Below are positions 45,596 through 55,397 of a DNA stretch of 64,000 nt, in pieces. The position numbers and the translations under genes are program-made. The number at the start of each line of letters is the position of its first letter. The first letter of the stretch is position 1. This stretch comes from Elymus sibiricus (lineage: Eukaryota > Streptophyta > Magnoliopsida > Poales > Poaceae): contig CM077664.1 in NCBI GenBank assembly GCA_039707655.1, forward strand, positions 196,844,195 through 196,908,194, written 5' to 3'. Below the pieces are notes generated by a model. It searched no databases, was not told the origin of the DNA, and worked only from the letters and a program-made list of their open reading frames with translations.

Positions 45596-47172
45596 TGAAA
45601 GCACATTTGCTCCCTTGGTGGTTTTGGTTATTCATAACAACATATATCTCATTGAACTAATATCCATTCAAGATTAAGATTTCAGGATGTTCAATGATTG
45701 GCATGGCATGGACTAGAGATGTGGACCCCTCAAAATGCTAAGGACAAGAATTGGCAAAGATCAAGACTCTACATTTTTGGTTTAGTGATCCAAGATCACA
45801 TTGAGTCCATAGGAAAGCCAATACTATTAAAAGGGGATGAGGTGTTGCCTAATGGTCTTTTTGCTCAAAGTGCTTAGTGACAGTTTTCCTAAACCCTCAA
45901 CCACTCACTCTACCCAAATATGTCCTAAACCCAAAGTCCAACTCGGCCCCACCGAAATTTCCAATCCGGCCTCACCGAGTTCATCCAAGACTTAGCCACT
46001 TCCAAACCCTAACAAATCGGATCCACCGAAATGGATCTCGGTCTCACCGAGATGGCCTTGCCAACTCTTTGTAATCGTTTGCATTTACTTCGGTCTCACC
46101 GAGTTTGCAAATCGGTCTCACCGAGATGGCTTGCCAACTCTTTGTTGCCTTATTGCTTCACTTCGGTCCTACCGAGTTGATGCAATCAGTGCCACCGAGA
46201 TGAGGATTGCCCTAAGCCATTGCACTTCGGTCCATCCGAGTTGTTCGTATCGGTCCCATCGAGATTCCTAAAGTTCATATCTTTTACACAGTTCGGTGCT
46301 ACCGAGATTATCGTTTCGGTGCCACTGAGTTGGGTCAAAAGTGTGTAACGGTTGGATTTTGTGTGGAGGCTATATATACCCCTCCACCCCATCCTTCTCA
46401 GTAAGGAGAGCCATCAGAACGTGCCTACACTTCCACCATTCATTTTCTGAGAGAGAACCACCTACTCATGTGTTGGGATCAAGATATTCCATTCCTACCA
46501 TTTGAACCTTGATCTCTAGCCTTTCCCAAGTTGCTTTCCACTCAAATCCTTCTTCCACCATAGCCAAATCTGTGAGGAGTGTTTGAGTGCTGGGAAGACT
46601 ATCATTTGAAGCACAAGAACAAGGAGTTCATCAACAACACACCGTCTATTACCTTTTGGAGGGTGGTGCCTCCTAGATTGGTTAGGTGTCACTTGGGAGC
46701 CTCCAACCAGATGTGGAGTTGAACCAAGAAGTTTGTAAGGGCAAGGAGATCGCCTACTTCATGAAGATCTACCCCGAGTGAGGCTAGTCCTTCGTGGACG
46801 TAAGCCATGGTGGAATAGGCAAGGTTGCTTCTTCGTGGACCCTTCGTGGGTGGATCCCTCCGTGGACTCGCGCAGCCGTTACCCTTCGTCGGTTGAAGCC
46901 TCCATCAACGTGGACGTACGATAGCACCACCTATCGGAACCGCGCCAAAAACCGCCGTGTCTTCATTGCGTTTGAAATCTCCAATCCCTCCTTTACATAC
47001 ATATGCAATTGCTTATATTCCGCTGCTATACTCTTAGAATTGCATGTGTAGGGTGATGCTTGACATGTACTATTGCTAAAATCTGCCTACAACTAAAATC
47101 TGGGAAAAGGTTTAGTTTTATTTGGTCAAGTAGTCTAATCACCCCCCCTCTAGACATACTTTCGATCCTACA
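45596..47172 (+). repeat. Element C 5' LTR
   Basis: TGAAAGCACATTTGCTCCC ... CGATCCTACA. Twelve 16-bp quasi-palindromes of the form TCGGTnnnACCGA lie at 45943-46330, followed by TATATATA at 46371-46378. Confidence 0.95.
46371..46378 (+). promoter_or_regulatory. LTR TATA box of element C
   Basis: GGAGGCTATATATACCCC, conserved in all Sirevirus-like LTRs of the window (9586, 28404 minus, 36618 minus, 54591). It follows the palindrome cluster by about 40 bp. Confidence 0.75.
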
Positions 47173-47174
47173 AG

Positions 47175-47186
47175 TGGTATCAGAGC
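47175..47186 (+). other. Primer binding site of element C
   Basis: TGGTATCAGAGC, a perfect initiator-Met tRNA complement, 2 bases after the LTR. Confidence 0.93.
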
Positions 47187-47255
47187 TTTGTCTCCTTAAG
47201 CCTTGATTTCCATAGCTTTGGTGATCATAGCCTTGGTTTCACAACCTAGGAGAGT

Positions 47256-49448
47256 ATGGCGTCTAGTGAGGGTAACTATCACCGTAGAGGTCCATATTTT
47301 GATGGTACAAACTTTGCTAGTTGGAAACATAAGATGAAAATGCATATTCTTGGTCATAACCCTGTCGTTTAGGCTGTTGTTCGTGTTGGTTTGCAAGGTG
47401 ACTTCTTTGAGGATGGCAAGGAACCGAACCGTGAAGCAACCCCGGAAGAATTGAAGATGTTGCAATAGAATGCTCAAGCTTGTGACATTCTATTCAACGG
47501 TCTATGTTTCGAGGAATTCTACAAAATCAGCCGCCTTGAGAATGCAAAGGAAATTTGGGATACTTTGGTTGATATGCATGAGGGTACCGAATCCGTCAAG
47601 GAATCTAAGTTGGATGTGCTCCAAAGTCAACTTGATAAGTTCAAGATGAAGGATGGTGAAGGAGTCGCTGAGATGTACTCTAGGCTTGCTCTCATCACAA
47701 ATGAGATTGCCGGCTTAGGAAGTGAAGAGATGACCAACAAATTCATCATCAAAAAGATACTTAGAGCTTTAGATGGAAAATATGATACCGTCTGCACATT
47801 GATCCAAATGATGCCAAATTACAAAGATCTCAAGCCCACGGAAGTCATTGGAAGGATTGTCGCTCATGAAATGTCGCTCAAGGACAAAGAGGAGCTGCAC
47901 AATAAGTCAAGTGGTGCTTACAAAGCCTCAACCGATGCTCCAACAACTTCAAGTGACCAGCTAGTATCCAATGAAGAGATTAGCCTAATGGTGAAAAGGT
48001 TCAACAAGTTCCACAAGAACAAAGGAAAAGAAAGAAGCTCTAGCTCAAGACATTATGAGAGAAGATCATCAAGTCGTGACCGTAATTGCTACAATTGTGG
48101 AAAGCCCGGACACTACTCCAATGAGTGTACGGCTCCCTACAAGAAAAGAGACGAATCACCAAGAGGAAGACATAGAAGAGATGAATCACCTCGTAAAGAG
48201 AGAAGGAGTAGAGATGATTATTATGAACGAAGACACTCTCGAAGAAGTAAGGATTCGGAGAGGAAGGACAAGTCATCCAAGAGCTACACAAGAAGAAGAC
48301 ATCAAGCTCATGTTGGTGAATGGGTTTCCGGCTCCGACTCCGACAACCAATCCAAGAGAAGTTATCACTCCAACTCCGACTATAGTCAAGATGAAGGTGT
48401 TGCAGGACTTGCACTTGTGTCATCCAACTCCTACGATCTATTTGACTCACCAAATGAAGGAATTGGAAGATGCTTCATGGCAAAAGGCCCTAAGGTATCA
48501 CACCCCGAGTATCTTGATTTTAATAGTGATGAAGATGATTTGCTTGGTGATGATGATTTACTTGTTGATAGGGCTAGTGATGTGAGCTATAATGAAAATG
48601 CTAGTAATCATGATAGTCAAGAGGAAACGAGTGACAATGCTATGAAGGAGATTGAGCGTCTAACTAAAGAACTAAATGCTCTTAAGTTAGCTCATGAAAC
48701 AACTCAAGAGGATCATAGAGAACTTCTAAGAACTCATGAGAAGCTACGCTTCGAGAAGCTAAATTTAGAGCAAGAGCATGAGTTTCTTAAAGCTATCAAT
48801 GACGATATTCGAAAGAAGATATCTTCATATCTTGCCAAGCATTTACTCTTGTCTACCTTTATGCCACAAGTTAAACCTAAGAAAACTAGCAACAAGGGTA
48901 TAAATGGTTCTACCTCTAGTAGTAACAATAACAATGCTAAATCCAATATTGTTGCTTCTAGTAGTTCTATTGATTCCACTAATGATTCTCTTAGCCAAGT
49001 TACACTTGAGCAAGAAAATATGCTATTGAAAGGAATTATAGAAAAAGGTGTCTACAAGAGCCTTGCCGGGAGTAAACAATTTGAGGAAATTGTACGCAAG
49101 CAAGGAAGGCATCGGAAGAACCAAGGTGTTGGTTTTGAACGAAAGTTCAATGCCGATGGAGTTGAGTGGGAAGAAGGTCAATACCCCAAGACGAAGTTTG
49201 TTCCTCAACAAGAGAAGTATGATCCTACTTCCTTCAAGGGAACACAAGCTCAAGAAGACCTTCCACCACAAGATCACAAGCTAAAAGGCAAGGACAAGCT
49301 TCAATAAGAGATTGATTCATTTGAAGAAGCTCCTCAAGCCATGGTCAAGTGGGTTCCCAAGACTTCATCAAGTTCTACTTCATCAAGTGCTACTACAACT
49401 CCAAGGATTCCCATCAAGTTGATATGGGTCCAAAAGAAGAAGAACTAG
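47256..49448 (+). pseudogene. gag: Element C gag
   Basis: 731-codon frame from ATG 47256 to TAG 49446-49448, same length as in element B. Stops at 47370 (TGG to TAG), 47466 (TAC to TAG) and 49305 (GAA to TAA); 47565-49304 is open. Features: copia-type gag domain, CCHC knuckle CYNCGKPGHYSNEC (about 48087-48128) with all ligands and Gly residues intact, an Arg/Ser/Asp tract with repeated RRDESP, an acidic segment, a coiled coil (48650-48800) and a Ser/Asn run. No protease motif follows. The long open part of this young copy suggests the gag frame was under selection until recently. Confidence 0.88.
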
Positions 49449-50265
49449 AGAGTTCTTGAGGGTGACTCCGCCAACAAACTTCACTCATATTCTTTATGGC
49501 AAGGACTTGTGCAACCAACTTCCACATTTTGCACTAGTTCATGGAGTCACAAACCCTCTTGTTGGTAAGGCAAGGGACAAGGTAATCAATGCACTCATGG
49601 ACATCATCATATGTGTATTTCACTCTATGTCTATGGATATCCTTGTTTGTTCCTTGTGTGGGACTAACCCATGTAGGTATTGAAAGCACATAACTACAAA
49701 GGATTGCTCCCAACTCTTGATGATCTACATCAACATTGAGCATCAACATCTTCAACATCTACATGAAGTCATCATCGACAAAACCCAAGGTTAGTTCATC
49801 CCTCTTAGGGGGGATATCACATATAGGGGGAGCTTTGCTCTAAACAATTGAGCTAAAGCAACTCTAATGGTGTGAACACATTAATGCTTTATGAAAAAGT
49901 GGTAACCCCACTTGTGCTTAAACAATGAGTATGACCTATGATCAAATGTTCTCATTTGGCTCCTAAGTCAATATACTCATATATAGATGACCTAGTCATC
50001 GCCATTGCTTGATAGATGCTAGAATTGGTTGTGCATGTTTGACACATATTTCATTTGCTATCTTATTGTGTGAGCATGTTGATTTGCATGTTTTCATCAT
50101 TCGAGGACATCCATTTGTTGTTTTGATTGTCTTGGTTTTTCTGGCCAAGTGGATGTACAAGAATGCCTAAGAACCTTCTCTAGCTATCTATGCTTTCTTG
50201 TCTCAAATTCTATTCTTGCTGCATCACAAAAATTGAACAAGTCATTTTCGGACCCTCCGGGTGAG
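49449..50265 (+). other. gag-env spacer of element C, no pol
   Basis: About 0.8 kb of non-coding sequence with stops in every frame. Contains TGAAAGCACA (49681-49690), which repeats the first ten bases of the LTR, and two short polypurine tracts (49807-49813 and 49826-49832). The same spacer occurs in elements A and B. A copia pol needs about 4 kb here. Confidence 0.8.
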
Positions 50266-50490
50266 GAGCACTCGGAGCCACCGATCTGAAAGGGCTGAAC
50301 CTCCAAAACCTTCTAATTGATTTCGGTCAGACCAACCTACTCAAACTCGGTCGAACCGAAAGCATTTAGATTGATCTAGGTTTTCATCTCGGTGCTACCG
50401 ATTAGACCAACTCGGTCGGACCGAGTTGCTGTAACTGCAAGCAATTGCACGTCTCGGTGCTACCGATTTGTTCCACTCGGTGCCACTGAC
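50266..50490 (+). promoter_or_regulatory. Palindrome cluster upstream of env-position ORF, element C
   Basis: Modules such as CTCGGAGCCACCGATC, CTCGGTCGAACCGAAA, CTCGGTGCTACCGATT and CTCGGTCGGACCGAGT recur every 40-60 bp just before a TATA box, copying the layout of the LTR promoter. They are probably binding sites for an activator shared with the LTR. Confidence 0.6.
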
Positions 50491-50499
50491 AGCGAATGG

Positions 50500-50508
50500 G
50501 TATATATT
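50500..50508 (+). promoter_or_regulatory. TATA box for env-position ORF, element C
   Basis: GGGTATATATTCC, about 710 bp upstream of ATG 51214. It is followed by a GC-rich leader (50540-50690) and a splice donor. Equivalent boxes exist in elements A and B. Confidence 0.6.
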
Positions 50509-50690
50509 CCCAGCGAACCGTGCGGTTGAAAATTTCTTCAAACGTCACGCGCCCGCGCCCCATTGCTGCCGCCCCTTTGGTCTCCGGATCGTCGCCGTCA
50601 TTGCCTGTGCGCTCTCGCCGCAGGACTCCGTCGCCGTCAACGGTAATCTCCACCGCCGTTGCCGCCGTAGAGGAACTCCACCGAGTTAGG

Positions 50691-51198
50691 GTGAGTTTAG
50701 ATCCCTTTCGTGCTTCCCTTTTCCGATTCAATGCACGATTGGATTGCCTGTAGTCTTGGCACGAATGCAATTCACACGAATGCAATTCACTTTCCACCAG
50801 ATTAGTTCGTTTGAACGAGATTCGAGCAAAAAATTTAGGGTTAGGTTTCCGCCGAATGCATCTCGGACCGACCGAATAGGAATTTTCGGTCCCACCGATT
50901 TGGCCCTGGCCATAGCACAAGTACATCTCGGTGCCACCGAGTTGTGCGAATCGGTAAGACCGAAAGTAACGTCTCAGTGAAACCCTAGCATCTCGGAGCC
51001 ACCGAAACCCATCTCGGTCAGACCGAAATGGCGTGCCATGTCTCTGTAGTGTGCTTCGGTGTCACCGAGATTACCAACTCGGTCCATCCGAACTGCATTC
51101 TGTGAAAACCTAGATCTAAAGTTTGAACTCATTTTTATGAAAAACAATCTGCTTTTTGTGATGACTCATCTACTCTACCCATACCTATCTATTCACAG
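50691..51198 (+). other. Putative 5'-UTR intron of the env-position gene, element C
   Basis: Donor GTTAGG|GTGAGT and acceptor CTATTCACAG|GGTCAG bound 508 nt that contain a second palindrome cluster (50868-51095). The ATG follows the acceptor by 15 nt. Borders are conserved in element B. Confidence 0.65.
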
Positions 51199-51213
51199 GG
51201 TCAGCTCAGCACA

Positions 51214-53264
51214 ATGTCTGATGTCAGTGATAGTCAGAACAGGTCAGAGCAGCATGAAGAGCAAAGTGAAGGATCAAGCCATAATGAAAGTTACTATGAG
51301 GGAGAGAGAAGCTCTCCAGATCTTCCTAAAGCAGCAACCAGAACACGGAAGAAGAAAACCTCAGACAGTGAGGATGAGGACTTTGTTGCAAGTGAAACTG
51401 CACAAAAGAAGAAGAGAGTAGTGCTAGCTAAGGAGTACAACACAAAGCCTACTTCTGTCAAGGAAAGAACAGCTGTGAGGAAAGTGCCTCAGAAGACTAT
51501 GCAAGAGCCTAGTGAGGCAGCTGCAGGTGCCAAGAAGAAAAGAGTAAGGAAATCTTTTGCCCGAGTGATTGGCAGACCTACTATGATGATTGATGAGGAA
51601 GAAGAGGAGGAGGATGAGACAGCTGCTACACCCCCTGCAAAAGCACATAAGCTCATGTCTGATGCTATCAAGACTGCTGCACCTCCCAAGTCAAAGCCTA
51701 AGGCACCAGCACCCAAGAGATCAACTAGAAACATATCTGCTGCAGAGAAGAACAAGGCCCCAGTGCCTGAATCAACTATTGATGAAGAGCCTCTAGTGCT
51801 TAGAAAATTGAAGCCCAAGATACCAGAACATGACAACGCACACCCAGTAGCTGAGAACATGATGTTGAGAAAGGACAAAGGACTGCGTCAATGGAGATTG
51901 TCAGATCCTTATGCTATCAGAAGGAGGACTGTTGTGATTATCGTTTTCACACCCGTGAGCAACAGGATTTCTATGAGACAGTATTGCTTGACAAGAAGCC
52001 CATAGTCAGTGACATGAGATGGATGGACTGGGAATACATTGATGAGAATGAGGATTATTTCCCCCATGTGCATGAAAGCTTCAGAATTGCAGGTGTCGAT
52101 GAATTTGTTGGGAAGAAATTGACTAAGTGGAATGACGAGATGGTCATGCAATTCTACTCCATAGCACATTTCTATTCAGATGGTCACATAGTGTGGATGA
52201 CTGAGGGCATTAGATATCAATCAACTATTTCTGAGTGGGCAAATCTTCTTGGTGCACCCAAGGAAGAAGATGATGATTATGATGTTTATGCCAAGCTCAA
52301 GTTTGATCACAATTCCATGAAGAACATGTACACTGCTATTCCCCAGGAGGATCTTGAGACTCATAAGCTTGGATCAGTAAAGCATTTGCTCTCAGGTCTG
52401 GCCACCTCAAACACTATACTGCGGTACACTCTGCTACCCAAGTCAGGAGATGATAAGATGATTCGTGGCCACTCCATCAACTTGCTGCATTTATTCGATA
52501 CACCTCAGAAATTCAAGGTGATGAGCCTGATAGTAGAGACTATCAAGAGGACAGCAACAGATCAGAAGAGATCGTGTGGTTATGCTCCACATATTCAGTT
52601 GTTGATAAATTCCAAGGTTGGAACCAGCACGTATCTTCTTGATCGAGAGCATTTGCCACTCCGTCCAGAGTTTGAGGACAATGTCATAGTGATGGATCCT
52701 TCGCATCCCACTTCTGCCCAAGCTCAAGAGGAAATCCGCAAAGCACAAGAAGCTAAAGCAGCTCAGGAAGCAGCAGCTCCCAATGCTCCAATTGCGAATC
52801 TCAAGACACCAAAAGACCAAATGCAATATCTTCTTGAAGCCGCTCTGAGGATTGAGCGAAGTCTGGCCAACCTCACCCAGACCCAGGCTAGTTTTGAGCG
52901 GATTATTGAGACAAAGTTTCATGACTTGGATGTCAAGGTGACAGAGATTCAGACCACAGTGGAACAGCTGCAAGGAGATGTAGATGCTGTCAAGCATGCC
53001 AGATCAGATGACAGTGAAGATGAGAGACCGACTACCGAGCAGTTTCAGTCAGTGCCTAGGGCTGTCAGGTCAGCTGCGATACCAGTTGTGGATCCACAGA
53101 CCACAGTATCTGCACCAGCCGCCACAGCCACAGTGCCACAGCAGGTCTCCACTCCACCAGTCCAGCAGTCGTCAGCAGAAGCATTCACGGACGCTCTCAT
53201 CTCAACGCCGTCTACGCACACCAGAGCCGCCAGCAGGAGATCGCCTTCGGAGGATCGTGCCTAG
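51214..53264 (+). pseudogene. Element C env-position ORF, one frameshift
   Basis: ATG 51214 (MSDVSDSQNRSEQHE) opens 240 codons. A 1-nt deletion near 51934 (GTGAT where GTGGAT is expected from element B) shifts the frame, and the rest is open from there to TAG 53262-53264. Layout: Ser/Glu-rich and Lys-rich N-terminus with KKKR clusters, the conserved plant-transposon domain (about 52010-52600; DWEYIDENEDYFPH, GIRYQSTISEW), Ala/Gln-rich helix, coiled coil (52850-52990) and Pro/Ala-rich tail. There is no hydrophobic membrane segment, so the protein is probably intracellular and perhaps nuclear. Apart from one base it is intact, like gag a sign of recent constraint. Confidence 0.8.
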
Positions 53265-53799
53265 AGAGCCGACTAGTGCTATACGATTCGAACTTTTTGG
53301 TACTTGTTGCCAAAGGGGGAGGGTTTGTATAGATCATAGGCTTCGAGAGAGAGAGTTTCTTGTTTTTGATTTGCTTCGAGAGTTTCTATTGCTACTTGTT
53401 TGCTACTTGTTTGATCGTTCGTTGATACTTTGTTATGTGTGTGCTTGCTACAATATTCTGTCGTTTATACTTGTGAGATACGATGTCGATTGATCATATT
53501 ATGCCTATTGTGATATTCCATGTTTATCTCTACTATTATCTTGTATGATAAATTGCTTATGTTGGTGATGCATGCCTATTATTTCAATCATATCATTTTG
53601 CGCGCTCCATCAAGATGTATGTGACATGGAAGAGTAACCCATGAGCCTAATCGATTGTGCATTTGCATTCAAACGCAAACTTTTAATAATGCACAAATTT
53701 AGGGGGAGCTCTTGCTTATCACATACTTCTCAAAGCAACGATGTATTTCATTTACTTAATCATCTGTCGAAGCTTTGATCTATATGTTGTCATCAATTA
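53265..53799 (+). other. 3' untranslated region of element C
   Basis: Between the env-position stop codon and the polypurine tract; AT-rich, no ORF. The same sequence is present in element B at 29204-29727. Confidence 0.7.
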
Positions 53800-53815
53800 C
53801 CAAAAAGGGGGAGAT
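53800..53815 (+). other. Polypurine tract of element C
   Basis: CCAAAAAGGGGGAGAT immediately before the 3' LTR. Confidence 0.92.
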
Positions 53816-55392
53816 TGAAAGCACATTTTCTCCCTTGGTGGTTTTGGTAATTCATAACAACATATATCTCATTGAACTAATATCCATTCAAGATTAAGAT
53901 TTCAGGATGTTCAATGATTGGCATGGCATGGACTAGAGATGTGGACCCCTCAAAATGCTAAGGACAAGAATTGGCAAAGATCAAGACTCTACATTTTTGG
54001 TTTAGTGATCCAAGATCACATTGAGTCCATAGGAAAGCCAATACTATTAAAAGGGGATGAGGTGTTGCCTAATGGTCTTTTTGCTCAAAGTGCTTAGTGA
54101 CAGTTTTCCTAAACCCTCAACCACTCACTCTACCCAAATATGTCCTAAACCCAAAGTCCAACTCGGCCCCACCGAAATTTCCAATCCGGCCTCACCGAGT
54201 TCATCCAAGACTTAGCCACTGCCAAACCCTAACAAATCGGATCCACCGAAATGGATCTCGGTCTCACCGAGATGGCCTTGCCAACTCTTTGTAATCGTTT
54301 GCATTTACTTCGGTCTCACCGAGTTTGCAAATCGGTCTCACCGAGATGGCTTGCCAACTCTCTGTTGCCTTATTGCTTCACTTCGGTCCTACCGAGTTGA
54401 TGCAATCGGTGCCACCGAGATGAGGATTGCCCTAAGCTATTGCACTTCGGTCCATCCGAGTTGCTCGTATCGGTCCCACCGAGATTCCTAAAGTTCATAT
54501 CTTTTACACAGTTCGGTGCTACCGAGATTATCGTTTCGGTGCCACCGAGTTGGGTCAAAAGTGTGTAACGGTTGGATTTTGTGTGGAGGCTATATATACC
54601 CCTCCACCCCATCCTTCTTAGTAAGGAGAGCCATCAGAACGTGCCTACACTTCCACCATTCATTTTCTGAGAGAGAACCACCTACTCATGTGTTGAGATC
54701 AAGATATTCCATTCCTACCATTTGAACCTTGATCTCTAGCCTTTCCCAAGTTGCTTTCCACTCAAATCCTTCTTCCACCATAGCCAAATCTGTGAGGAGT
54801 GTTTGAGTGCTGGGAAGACTATCATTTGAAGCACAAGAGCAAGGAGTTCATCAACAACACACCGTCTATTACCTTTTGGAGAGTGGTGTCTCCTAGATTG
54901 GTTAGGTGTCACTTGGGAGCCTCCAACCAGATGTGGAGTTGAACCAAGAAGTTTGTAAGGGCAAGGAGATCGCCTACTTCGTGAAGATCTACCCCGAGTG
55001 AGGCTAGTCCTTCGTGGACATAAGCCATGGTGGAATAGGCAAGGTTGCTTCTTCGTGGACCCTTCGTGGGTGGAGCCCTCCGTGGACTCGCGCAACCATT
55101 ACCCTTCGTGGGTTGAAGCCTCCATCAACGTGGACGTACGATAGCACCACCTATCGGAACCATGCCAAAAACCGCCGTGTCTTCATTGCGTTTGAAATCT
55201 CCAATCCCTCGTTTACATACATATGCAATTGCTTATATTCCGCTGCTATACTCTTAGATTTGCATGTGTAGGGTGATGCTTGACATGTACTATTGCTAAA
55301 ATCTGCCTACAACTAAAATCTGGGAAAAGGTTAAGTTTTATTTGGTCAAGTAGTCTAATCACCCCCCCTCTAGACATACTTTCGATCCTACA
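53816..55392 (+). repeat. Element C 3' LTR
   Basis: 1577 bp, same length as the 5' LTR with about 27 substitutions and no indels noticed. TATA box at 54591-54598. Confidence 0.95.
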
Positions 55393-55397
55393 TCCAC

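Larger units (their letters stand above)
45596..55392 (+). mobile_element. Sirevirus-like copia element C, complete, pol-less, young
   Basis: 9797 bp, LTRs 45596-47172 and 53816-55392 (1577 bp each), flanked by the perfect TSD TCCAC (45591-45595 and 55393-55397). Same architecture as element B in opposite orientation: primer binding site, gag, spacer, TATA region, intron, env-position ORF, polypurine tract. No pol. I counted about 27 differences between the LTRs (about 1.7%), which with the usual grass LTR rate (1.3e-8 per site per year) suggests insertion well under a million years ago. It lies in gag codon 50 of the Tat element. Confidence 0.93.

Noticed and set aside
1020..47186. tRNA genes suggested by TGGTATCAGAGC-type sequences
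   Set aside because: These are 12-base primer binding sites next to LTR ends; no cloverleaf surrounds them.
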